This document shows positions 1 through 8,945 of a stretch of 64,000 nt of DNA, in pieces. The notes under the pieces were generated by a model. It worked only from the letters and a program-made list of their open reading frames with translations, was not told the origin of the DNA and searched no databases. Numbering within the stretch: position 1 is the first letter of the stretch; every line of letters begins with the position of its first letter. Both the position numbers and the translations under genes were made by a program. This DNA is from Caecitellus pseudoparvulus (lineage: Eukaryota > Bigyra: Bicosoecida), in NCBI GenBank assembly GCA_965644315.1, contig CBFFRQ010000069.1:372001-436000 (forward strand). Direction: 5' to 3'.

Positions 1-2328
1 GTCAGCACTGTGTCCACAGGCAACAAGAAGGACGAGCCATTCGCGTTGGTGAGGCGCACAGTCTGAGCTGCCCGGCGCTGCACAGCAACTGGGCTGCGCA
101 GGGCTGTGGGTGTGCCAGCGACTGACACAGAAAGTGAGGCAAAAATGCCCGACGCGCCCGCAGTCGGCAACTGAGACCCGAAGCCAGACGGCTGCGACAG
201 CGCAGAGATGCCTGAAATGCGCTGCCCTGACACACTCCCGAGCGGTCCCCGGGAGCCAGCAGTTGTGACCGGACTGGGCACCAGACTCCCTGGTACTTCT
301 CGCAGTGCTGCAAGGGTTCGACGAGTCTCTTGGTCCCAAGAAGCCCTCTCGGCCGCTGCGCTCGTGCTGAGTGCAGCCCTCCACTCGGCTTCGATGGTCT
401 CCTGGGGAATGCTGCCCAGGTCGCTGGCTGCCGCGGGCACTGGCATGCACTCTGCATCCACAGCGCTTAAATCAGCGTCCTCTTGACCAGGGTCCTCCAG
501 CTCTCGAGGCGTGGCTTGGACGCGGTAAGAGGTCAGGCTCAGCTCCCTCGCCCAGGGGGAGCCCGTGCCGAGAGAGAACCGCGTCTGGGCTCCGCTCACA
601 AAGAGGGGGGTGGCCCCACCGCCACCAACGCTCCGCCGGCGCCCACGGCCATTTTGAGGCAGGTCGGCACTGGACACAACAGGCACCTCCCTGCCCATGG
701 CCAGCACGTCAGCTCTCGGCAGCCTGCCGCGCCTGATGAAGGGGTGGCTCAGCAGCTCCGACACCGGCGCCCGCACTCGTGGAACAGGGGTCAGGCACCT
801 ACTCAAAAAGTGCTGCAGCTCCGGGGATGTCATCGGTGGCAGGCGCTTGGACAGGTCAATTAAGACTGCCGAGCGCTCGGAGTCAGGCGTGGAAGCTGTG
901 CTGGCATCTTGAGGTGGAAGGCTGGCAATTCGGCGGAGGTCCGGCAAATTCACAGGGCCCAGTGGTGCTGGCCCTGGAAACATGCTCAGACTCCGCACTT
1001 TCGCCATGCCCTTGGGGGGCAGTGACGCGCGAGGTGTCCTGTGGCTGCGGGGGGGCAGCCCACCCGTCGTGGCGGAGCGCCCCGGAGCATCCGCGACTGG
1101 CGTGCTTGCACGCTGAGGCGGGTCTTGATCCACGGATGACTCACGGGCCAAGGTGTGAGACGCCCCTTCCTCTGACTGGGGGGCGCGAATGGCTGGGAGC
1201 GGGGATGGCATGCTGCCGCCAGCGCCAGCCGCTTCTTGCGGCGGCCCGCCCAGGCGAAGGGTGCTCCCTGACTGTGATGACTGCTGATCCCGAGGACTGC
1301 CAGAGGACGTGCTGCCCGTATCTTCCGCCTGTGCACTTTGTGTGGCTTCGTCGGGGCATGGGATGGAGAGGGCGGGGTTTCCCAGCAACATCTGCAGCGC
1401 CATGGCACCCACTGCCCACGTGTCCACTTTCCTGCTCAGCTTGACCTTGCCACTGGCCGTTGTCAGGCGCAAGCGAGCTGCTGAGCCAAACCCGGTGATT
1501 TTCACAGTACCTGACCCGGACAGGAGGGCGCTGTCGCAGGACAAGGAACCATGCACGACGGAGCAGCTGTGCAGGTGGGCCAGGCCGCTGAGGATGTGCC
1601 GGGTGTACCGAGCAACGACGTCTTCTGACAGCCGGCCGAAGCGCGTGAGCAGAGATCGCAGAGTGCCACCAGGCGCATACTCAGTGAACATGCGGAACAC
1701 TTTCGGCTGCTGCTCCACACCAAGGTATGAGATAACGTGCCGATGCCTCGACTCTCGCAGGATGCGGCGCTCCATCTGGGTGGCCCTGATGGCATCCGAC
1801 ATGCTGACACGGGGGACGCTTGGTGATGACACCCCGCCACTGGATGCATCCTGCGAAGGAGGTGGCTGCAAGCCAAGGTGATCACTGCCGAGAGGCACAA
1901 ACTTTGGTGAGGCGGCGTTTCACCCCGACCGCCGGGAGAAGGCCAAGCTCTGCTCAGGGGTAAGGGCCAGGGAGACGTCACGCACATCAGTGTACTGTCC
2001 TGGGTCTGCATCTGTCCGTATCTCTTTCATCGTCATGAAGCGCCCGCTGTGGGTGCGAGGAGAGGGTGCAATGCCGCAAGCCGCGAAACGCCACCAGCAA
2101 CGATTGCCGCACCTGGACACGTCAATGCACATGTATATGGGACCCAGCTGCCCCCTCCCAATACACCTCCCAATCTGATATCCTCTGAGCTGCTTCGATG
2201 ATCTGTGATGTTCACGCAGGGCCGTGCAGCTCTGCCCAGGCTTTGCGTAGGTGCGCGGCGCACCTGTGCTGCGCTCGAACGTCGCCGACAGAGCTCGAGG
2301 CACGCGGCCCTTCGCTGGCAAAGGACAT
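1..2328 (-). CDS. MAP3K-like protein kinase homologue, probable pseudokinase (partial, runs off the left edge)
   Basis: Assembled from four exons (2328-2264, 2202-2113, 2046-1924, 1884 to the window edge) that join in one open frame; the C-terminus lies outside. The N-lobe is kinase-like: glycine loop GRGQLG (residues 37-42), Lys59 in MTMKEI, and a helix-C stretch ERRILRESRHRHVISYLG. The C-lobe has EYAPGGTLRSLL, HILSGLAHLHS and DTWAVGAMALQMLLG, as in MAP3K/STE kinases. Catalytic residues are lost: HRD reads HGS (near 1530) and DFG reads GFG (near 1490). About 185 low-complexity residues separate subdomain IX from subdomain XI (LSHPFI, near 735), followed by a long tail. Inference: a catalytically dead scaffold or regulator. 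The start ATG at 2328 is chosen because it joins the kinase frame through a GTGCGC donor; the 1885-1923 intron is only 39 nt (45 nt with the alternative donor). Confidence 0.8.
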
Positions 2329-2636
2329 GCTCCCCGAGGGTCACTAGGTTGCGTGTCAGCCAGGGTGCCCCTCCTGCCTGGAGTGCAGTGCTGGCCTCGT
2401 CGGCGCGCAGCACGCCCGGCGGCCAGTGTCCACAACAGCGGACACACACTCTCTCGCCTGCACAGCAAGCCTGCATGGGGCCAAACTGCACTCTAAACAC
2501 CAGATTCTGTGTGTGATAGTACTTTAGATAAATTGATAATATTGTCCACGCAGTGCTGGCCATGGCTGGCAACCCAGCAACGTGTGACTCGCCGCTGCAT
2601 TTCGCACGTGCCACCGCAGGACGCTGTCCGGCGCTG
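2329..2636. other. Intergenic: CDT1 3' end and kinase 5' region
   Basis: This separates two same-strand genes. Just past the CDT1 stop, 2596-2602 reads TGCATTT (AAATGCA on the sense strand), the recurrent 3'-end element of this window. An unusually AT-rich block at about 2515-2550 stands out against the GC-rich background and may belong to the kinase promoter. No gene is seen. Confidence 0.5.
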
Positions 2637-5600
2637 TCACCTCTCAAGCAACGCAGAAGCATCAATGTGAGAGATTCGATGCCTCACATCCTTCATGGTC
2701 TGTGCATCTGCAGAGCGCTGAATGCGGAAGAACTCCCCTGATGTGACCTGCACAATGCTGGCCCAGCCGTTGCTGTGAGCGGCCAGGGCACGCAAGTTGC
2801 CGCGAATCTCCGCTGCCGCCCGAGGTGCGCCGGAATTGCGCGCAGCAGCGCCGAGCTTCTCCACTAGCTCAGCCAGCGGCAGCACCGAGCGCTTTGCTTG
2901 GATGAACTGCATGGCCACTGCATCCAGCAAGGGAGGCAAGTCCCTGCTCAACGCCGCCGCACGCGAGGCAGCCTTGGCCTGGGCCGTGCTGGCACCCGCA
3001 GCAGCCTCTGTGCGCCGCTGCGAGCGGGCGAGGAGCTGCGGTGCGGCACGGGCGAGGAAGGCCAGTTCTGGCGGCAGCGACGCGCCCGTGGCACTGGCGA
3101 CACTTCCCGCCTCCGTCGTGGCATCGCTGGGGTGGTGCTGATGGGGCCGCTGTGCCAGCAGGCGAGACGCACGTTCCCGGGCTGAGGCGGGCCGGGCAGC
3201 TCCCGTGTGCACACGCCGTCCCGCACGCAGCAGTGCAGCTTCGCCCTCGCACAGGCCTGTGTGGCGCGAGGCGACGGACGAGGCGGGTGTGAGGGCGGCA
3301 CCTGTGGCGGTGGAGGCGGCGGCGGGGGATGCCCGACTGCCAGCCAGCGCACGAGCGACGCTGGTGGTGGTGGTGTGTGTCCCCAGCGTGGTGCCAGTGT
3401 CCAGCCCCCCCCCGCCACCCTTGCGAGCCTCCCCGCCACCTGCCACGCCAGCCAACAGCACCCCTGAGTTGCCCACCACCCGCACTGGCGTGGTCATGTC
3501 TGCCGCTGCCCGAGGGGCCTTGGCGGGGCTGCCGGGGTGGTGAGCCAGGCGAGCCGCGCTGGCCGTGCGCTTGTGGCTGCGGGGAGGGGACAGGGGCAGC
3601 CCTGCCGCCGCCTGCAGCGCCCGTGTCAGCGTGGGCGTCGTGGTGGCGGCGGCAAGGAGGTCCCGCGCGCCGGCGGGCCGGGCTGCGGGGGGCGGTGCCA
3701 CCGGCGCTCGGGGAATGGGCACAGCGTCCACTTTGAAGTGGGGGTGCCACGCGCGGTGTGTGGCGACGGCGGGCGGCACGCTGCCCGCCACCGTGCGCAG
3801 GAAGGCCCTGTGTGCGGTGCGGGCGACGTCCCACGCAGCCTTGGCGAAGGCGCGCCGGCGGTGGGTGAGGGTGGTCTGGGAGTGCGCCTCGCCCCCCGGC
3901 CACTCCACCACCACGCGCCACGTGCGCTTGTCCAGGGCCTGTGCCCCCACCACCGGCTGCCCCGACGCGTTCATGCACTTGGTGGAGAGGCGGTACAGGT
4001 CAGGCGCCACGCCTGCCAGCTCCTCCAGGTGGCCCTGGTTGAAGGTGTGCCGCACCACTGCCTGCACCGACGGCTTGAGCATGTCGAAGGTGAGCAGTGC
4101 GGAGCGGCCCCGCCGCCGCCACTGCATGTGCATGACGGTGTCCAGGCCAGCGGAGAAACGCACCAGCATGCCCAGGGCCAGGGGCAGCAGCGCACGTGGC
4201 AGGGCAGGTGCCCCTGCCGCCACCCCCTGCTCAGGGGCTTGGGGACTCGTGGCCGGGCCAGCTGTGGAAGGGGGGCGGGGGGCCCCTGCTCGAAGTGCCG
4301 CTCGCGCCGCGTCAATGGCGGAGGGCTGAGCCCGGATGGGGGACGGCGGGGGCTGGGCTTCACCCTCCTGCTGGCGCCTGCCGCTGAGAAAAGCGTCAGC
4401 AGAGGCGCCACGCAGCCTGCCCTGTGTGCGCTTGCGGCGGGGGGGGTCAGTGGACGCCGAGTGGGGGGGGCTGGGGGGCACTAGCGCTGCCGCCGCCTGG
4501 GCTGCGCCAGTGCCCTCGCTCGCATGGCTGTCCAGCAGGGACCGAACGGAGACGAGGGACTTCGTGGAGCCCCGAGACCGCACACTGGCGGTGTCGCCGG
4601 TGGGTGCCGAATCCGTGCGTGCAGCAGCTACCTGCTGCAAGGCGCGGGCGCGGGCTGATCGCGTGGGGCGGCGTGTGTGTGCGCCTGCCAAGTCTCCAAA
4701 GCGCTGTCGCAGCGACCGCACGGTGGCACTGCGCAGGGCTGCTGAGCCGCCAGGACTGCCCTCTGGCCGGTCAGGAGACGACACCTGCTGGGCTGTCGTG
4801 TCGTCATCTGACGCCGAGTCGTCGGTGGTGGCCATGGCTGCCAGGCGGCGGGCGGGGCCGTGGCGGCGCAGGTGCAGCGCAGAGGCGCTTGACCCGCGTT
4901 GGCGGCTGTCAACTGGAGGGAGAGGTGGGCTGCTCGGGGAGTGCGGCCGCTCAGGGGACAGGTCCAAGGCAGCACCACCCTGGAGACTGGACAACACCAC
5001 GCCGCCGTTGTGCTGGGGGCTGCCATCCGCCACCCAGTCGTCCCGCAGACTGGAGGCGCCAGCTGCGGTAATTGAGTGCTCAGACTCCCCCTCCGGTGTG
5101 CCTGGAGACGTCAGTTCACAGGCAGATGGGGAGGCGAAAGATGCTGCTCTGGATCGACGAGGCGGTGTGCTGGGGGAATCAGCCGCCCGGGCGACGCGGC
5201 GCGGCACTGCCGGCGGCGGCATGATGGCAGGCCGCGCAGAGATGTCGTCAGCACCATGGCCTGCAGGCGACGTTGCTGAGCGTCCCCTGGCCGCCGCCAC
5301 GCCGCCTGCGTCGGGACGCGGGTCGCTGCCCTCTGCTTCAAAGTCAGCCATGAGGTTTCGGGGTGCAAGGCGTGCCTCCCGCTGCCTGCGCAGCGCCTGC
5401 TGTCGCTGGCCTTCCCGCACCGCCTGGGCGTGAAGTTGCAGCTGGTTGGGAGGTGAGGCGGCGCGCTGCTGCCCACGGGGCGGCGTCTGCACCGGACTAG
5501 CAGCCTCCTCGGGTGAATATGACATGGGGTCTTGAGTCTGCGCCGCCTCTTCCGTGCCGTGCTCTGCAGCTTGCACAGTGGCCTGTTCTGTGCCACTGCC

Positions 5601-5669
5601 ACGTGCGGAAGATGAAACGCTGCTCACGCCCGCCGACACAGGTGGGGTGTGTGTGCCTTCCGAAGCCAT
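2637..5669 (-). CDS. CDT1: DNA replication licensing factor CDT1
   Basis: CDT1 loads the MCM2-7 helicase on origins together with ORC and CDC6. The protein (1010 aa, no intron) has a long, Ser/Pro/Arg-rich disordered N-terminus. A central CDT1/geminin-binding-type winged helix follows at about residues 485-570 (LGMLVRFSAGLDTVM, GRSALLTFDMLKPSVQ, FNQGHLEELAG). The C-terminal winged helix is at about 905-1000 (PLLDAVAMQFIQAK, NLRALAAHSNGW). That two-domain order identifies the family; it is longer than the human protein (546 aa) because of low-complexity insertions. The first ATG is at 5669. The frame stays open to a GTG at 6005, but that part does not look coding. No convincing PIP box or geminin gene is seen here. 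It is divergent from RED/IK. Confidence 0.85.
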   Translation of the reverse strand: MASEGTHTPPVSAGVSSVSSSARGSGTEQATVQAAEHGTEEAAQTQDPMSYSPEEAASPVQTPPRGQQRAASPPNQLQLHAQAVREGQRQQALRRQREARLAPRNLMADFEAEGSDPRPDAGGVAAARGRSATSPAGHGADDISARPAIMPPPAVPRRVARAADSPSTPPRRSRAASFASPSACELTSPGTPEGESEHSITAAGASSLRDDWVADGSPQHNGGVVLSSLQGGAALDLSPERPHSPSSPPLPPVDSRQRGSSASALHLRRHGPARRLAAMATTDDSASDDDTTAQQVSSPDRPEGSPGGSAALRSATVRSLRQRFGDLAGAHTRRPTRSARARALQQVAAARTDSAPTGDTASVRSRGSTKSLVSVRSLLDSHASEGTGAAQAAAALVPPSPPHSASTDPPRRKRTQGRLRGASADAFLSGRRQQEGEAQPPPSPIRAQPSAIDAARAALRAGAPRPPSTAGPATSPQAPEQGVAAGAPALPRALLPLALGMLVRFSAGLDTVMHMQWRRRGRSALLTFDMLKPSVQAVVRHTFNQGHLEELAGVAPDLYRLSTKCMNASGQPVVGAQALDKRTWRVVVEWPGGEAHSQTTLTHRRRAFAKAAWDVARTAHRAFLRTVAGSVPPAVATHRAWHPHFKVDAVPIPRAPVAPPPAARPAGARDLLAAATTTPTLTRALQAAAGLPLSPPRSHKRTASAARLAHHPGSPAKAPRAAADMTTPVRVVGNSGVLLAGVAGGGEARKGGGGGLDTGTTLGTHTTTTSVARALAGSRASPAAASTATGAALTPASSVASRHTGLCEGEAALLRAGRRVHTGAARPASARERASRLLAQRPHQHHPSDATTEAGSVASATGASLPPELAFLARAAPQLLARSQRRTEAAAGASTAQAKAASRAAALSRDLPPLLDAVAMQFIQAKRSVLPLAELVEKLGAAARNSGAPRAAAEIRGNLRALAAHSNGWASIVQVTSGEFFRIQRSADAQTMKDVRHRISHIDASALLER

Positions 5670-6163
5670 TCCCGCTCGCTGCTGCGGGGCGTAACTAGTG
5701 TAGGTCACGTAATCGAAACCACAGAGCGCCCAGTGGCACGGCTTGTCCTCAACTTGTGCCGGCCAGCGCTCTGGCCCTGGCTTCTTGACGCACTTGCGTG
5801 GCAGAGCCGTGCCTCCCTTGACGGCCTCCCATGCAAAGGAACAAGCATCTGGCGACGATGTGCAGTGTGTGTCTCTTTTTGTGTGTGCAATAGAAATGTT
5901 GTCGGGGTTTCTCGGCGAAACGGCTGGAGCCGCCGCACCAAACAAGCTACACGTCTGGCTTGCTCGATTGCTTGCTGCGTGCACCACGCGGTGTGCAGAT
6001 TCCACCCTGAGCTAAAAGCTACTCCACCGTGCACCCAACTCACCCTTCCTGGTGTGCACGGCGTGGCTTGTGCGGCTGTGCTCCCCGTTGCCACCTGCGT
6101 CGCCAGGACGCTCGGGCCTGAATCGCCAGCCTCCCCGCCCGGCCCACTCTCAAGCCCGCGACC
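5670..6163. promoter_or_regulatory. Divergent intergenic region between CDT1 and RED/IK
   Basis: About 490 bp between two ATGs pointing away from each other, so it should hold both promoters. It contains T/G-rich stretches (about 5870-5920) but no TATA box or other element I can name. A long open frame continuing CDT1 to 6005 crosses it and is judged non-coding. Confidence 0.4.
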
Positions 6164-7687
6164 ATGGACCAGGCAGCTTTCCGAGCCATGGTGGCAGCTG
6201 CAGGCTCCACTGTGCAGGAAGCTCCCGTGAAGCCAGCCAAGGTGAAGCAGGCGCAGCAGCGGCCGAAACACGGAGGCGGCGGGGCGAGGAGGTGGGCAAT
6301 TTCCGCATGCGCACCCTCAAGCCAGTCACGACTGAAGCACGTGCCGCTCCTTGCGCAGGAGAGCCCACGCGGGTGACCAAGGCGGGGCTGCGAACTCTGC
6401 TGCCAACTACACTGACCGAGCAGCACTGCGGCGGGCGGGGGACTCGAAGCAGGCGTCAGAGCAGGCTTTGTACGACAGCGTGGACGCTGCCAAGAGCCAG
6501 TACTTGGGCGGCGACGCCCAGCACACGCACTTGGTGAAGGGGCTGGACAAGTCCCTGCTGAAGCAAGAGCGGCTGCGGCTGCAGAGTGAGACTGTAGCAG
6601 CGAATCCCCAGCGCACCGCTCCCTCCCTCGACGCACCAGCGGCCTTGGCCGGCAGTGGGCCAGACACCTTCGAAGCGTTTCACGCGGCAGCTGCAGGGCG
6701 GGCTGCCGCTGCCATGCGTGGTGGAGGGGTGGGGCAGCGCACACACACTGCGCTGGGCGGTGAGGTGCTGGCGTTGCTGGAGTCAGTGGAGTACAACGCA
6801 GGAGAGGCGGCGAAGTACGCCCCGTCAGGCGCCACGCCCCCCTCGCAGGCGGCAGGAGGCAGCCTCGCGTCTGCCCTGTCGGCAGCCCTTGGCCTCAAGA
6901 CCGCCAGTGGGCACGCCAAGTGGCACCCCGGGCGCACGACGCTGCAGTACTCCCTGTCGTGGGCCGGTGACGCTGGCATGCCCACCATGCTGCTGCGCTC
7001 AGCTGACGACTGCCCACCACCGCCCCAGGGCGTCACAGATGCGAGCGAGCCAGGCATCAAGGAGTGTATTGTGGCTGCGCTGATGGCGCCTGCCAAGGCG
7101 GCAGGGGGGGGTGGCAGGGGGGTGCCACCCCCCCCTGCCACCCGTCCGGCTCCCGCCCCTGCCCCCCCTGCAGGTGAGGAAGGCGGCAGCAGCGACGATG
7201 AGCTGTTCCCTGACGCGGCGGAGTACACGGACATCGACGACGTGGGGGGGCAAGAGGGGGGGGGGGCGCCCATGACGCTGAGGGTGGCGGGGGCGGCGAG
7301 GAGGGGGGGGAAGCGGCGGAAGCGGCGTTCAAGGCGGCCTTTGCGCCAGTGGTGGTGGAGGAGGGGGAGGAGGAGGAGGAAGCGGGCACTGTGGACGCCA
7401 AGGGTCGCCTGCGTGGCCTGGGCGCCAACACAGCTGCCTTGGGCGATGCTGGGTATGGGTATGGCGAGCAGTTCACCGGCGGCATTGGCGATGTTGGGGA
7501 GGAGGAGGAGGAGGAGGAGGGCGGTGGGCCGCGCAAGCGGGGGCGGGAGGTGAGCGAAGAGGAGTCTGCTCGGCGTGAGGCTAGGCGCCAGGCACAGCGC
7601 GCCGCGAGCCGCTTCGAGAAGGAGTTCAACACGGTGCAGGGGCTGATGGCGAAACGCGCTGCGAAGCGCCCGCGCAAGGACAGCTAG
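6164..7687 (+). CDS. IK: RED/IK spliceosomal protein (apparent one-base frameshift in or beside a G-run)
   Basis: RED (IK) is a spliceosome B-complex component. Exon 1 is 6164-6291; the intron 6292-6358 (GTGGGC...GCGCAG) restores the frame. Exon 2 carries the family signature NYTDRAALRR followed by YLGGDAQHTHLVKGLDKSLL. Later come acidic and basic low-complexity stretches and a Lys/Arg-rich C-terminus, as in other RED proteins. Between about 7200 and 7340 the frame slips. The upstream frame (FPDAAEYTDIDDV) and the downstream frame (GYGYGEQFTGGIG) both look genuine, and one extra G in the 7-G (7244-7250) or 11-G (7256-7266) run would join them. This may be a homopolymer error in the assembly or a real mutation. 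Corrected length is about 485 aa. Its stop overlaps that of the deaminase on the other strand. Confidence 0.82.
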
Positions 7688-8206
7688 CGTGGCGCACGCC
7701 GAGAGGCAAAGAAGGCCCGAAGGAGGCTGGCAGCTTCCTCTGCGCAGACACCGCCCTCGACGGCGGGGGTGTGGTTGCTGCCAGGCACGGGGTGCAGGGA
7801 CACCAGTCCACCACAGGCGCCGAACTTGGGAGACGGCGCACCGTACACGACGCGGCCGATGTGGTGCAAGCACGCCGCGCCATAGCACATGATGCAGGGC
7901 TCCACAGTGCAGAAGAGTTCGTATCCGTCCAGACGGCTGGCCTGCAGCGCTGAGCAGGCGGCCTGCGCAGGGCGCAGACGTGGCAGGTGTTTCGTGCGCG
8001 TTTCAGGTCTTCGCACGCCGGCACGCCCGGACCTGCATTGCATTCAGCTCAGCGTGGGAGGTCGCGGTGCCCACGCCATTCACAGCTGTGGCAACTAGAT
8101 CAGCTTCTGCTCCGCGCCTTGCAACTATCCCGGCAGCGATGGGGACCACTCCCTTCGCCCCACGTGCCAAGTCCAGCAGCTCGCGCATGATGGCGACATC
8201 CCGCAT
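7684..8206 (-). CDS. tRNA adenosine deaminase, TadA/ADAT2 type
   Basis: The predicted enzyme converts adenosine to inosine at the tRNA wobble position. There are two exons, 8206-8033 and 7962-7684 (150 aa), with a 70-nt intron (donor GTCCGG, acceptor GCGCAG). Splicing creates the deaminase zinc motif in full: HAELNAMQ joined to AACSALQASRLDGYELF, then TVEPCIMC (H-x-E and P-C-x-x-C). The proton-shuttling Glu of HAE is present, so this is the catalytic TadA/ADAT2 type, not the ADAT3 type that lacks it. The tail resembles bacterial TadA (VVYGAPSPKFGACGG, EEAASLLRAFF). The start ATG precedes RDVAIMRELLDLA, the usual first helix. The stop codon shares the CTAG at 7684-7687 with RED. Confidence 0.82.
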
Positions 8207-8318
8207 GCTGAGGTTGGCTGGCAGGGGCCACGCAGGATCAGAAGGCGACCCTGGACGACGTGCAGGCTGCCGGGGCAAGGCAGCTGTGGCCTGTAGCTTG
8301 GTCTTCGAAAATGCAGCC

Positions 8319-8846
8319 TCAGCTCCACTGTGGCCCTCGCGGCGGCGGCACGTCCCTGTCCATGAACTTGAAGCGCCGCAGATTGGCCTTGTGCCGTGCC
8401 AGTTGGTCAGGGTCGACGTTGCCCTCCCTCCAGCTGGAGATGGCGCGTTCCCCAGGGCCCTTGCCGACGCCCTCCACCACTTGGCCCCCCCGCACAACGT
8501 AGTGCCCCCTCCTGCGCTCAGGCGACTCTGTTCGCTGCGCGAGGGCGACCTTCGCTGCCTTGGACAGCTGTGTCTTGATGTATGCGAGGTCCTGCTCGGC
8601 CTGTTCCAGCGCTGCCTGTGCCCTGTGTGTTGGGACGGCAGCGTGCGTGGTGCGGGATGGAAACGCAGGCGAAACGGAGGGCGGCATGGCCACGCGCCCC
8701 GCTCACTTCTTGGGACAGGCCAGCTTGCGCCCCTTTGCGAAATCCCCCTTGACCTGCTGCAGCAGCATGCTTTGTTGGGCACCGGGCTTCATGCTGCCCA
8801 CCGCTGCCAGCAGGTGCCGATACACTGTCAATGCCCGAGCAGCCAT
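8319..8846 (-). CDS. Small LYR-motif-like protein
   Basis: Two exons, 8846-8707 and 8622-8319, are joined across an 84-nt intron with consensus ends (GTGAGC...CACACAG), giving 147 aa. The N-terminus, MAARALTVYRHLLAAVGSM, with a following basic helix, resembles the first helices of Complex1_LYR proteins, which serve in mitochondrial complex and Fe-S assembly. Here the LYR triplet reads VYR. A helical middle (ALEQAEQDLAYIKTQL) and a conserved-looking but unrecognised C-terminus (ending DRDVPPPRGPQWS) follow. An upstream in-frame ATG at 8921 exists, but it would overlap the 3'-end element of SPAG6, so 8846 is preferred. The family call is tentative. Confidence 0.55.
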
Positions 8847-8945
8847 GGCAGCTTGTTGCGTGGCAAAGGGTGGCAGCACACTGCCCGCAGGCAGGCACAA
8901 ACAACATGATGCATTTGGCATTGTGGTCCACGCGTGACGTGCCGG

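Noticed and set aside
5670-6005. N-terminal extension of CDT1 to a GTG
   Set aside because: The start codon is GTG, the sequence is unlike the rest, and the ATG at 5669 precedes typical composition.
8003-8782. A 259-codon minus-strand frame covering two genes
   Set aside because: Only its last part (deaminase exon) is coding; the rest is a shadow of the LYR-like gene in another frame.
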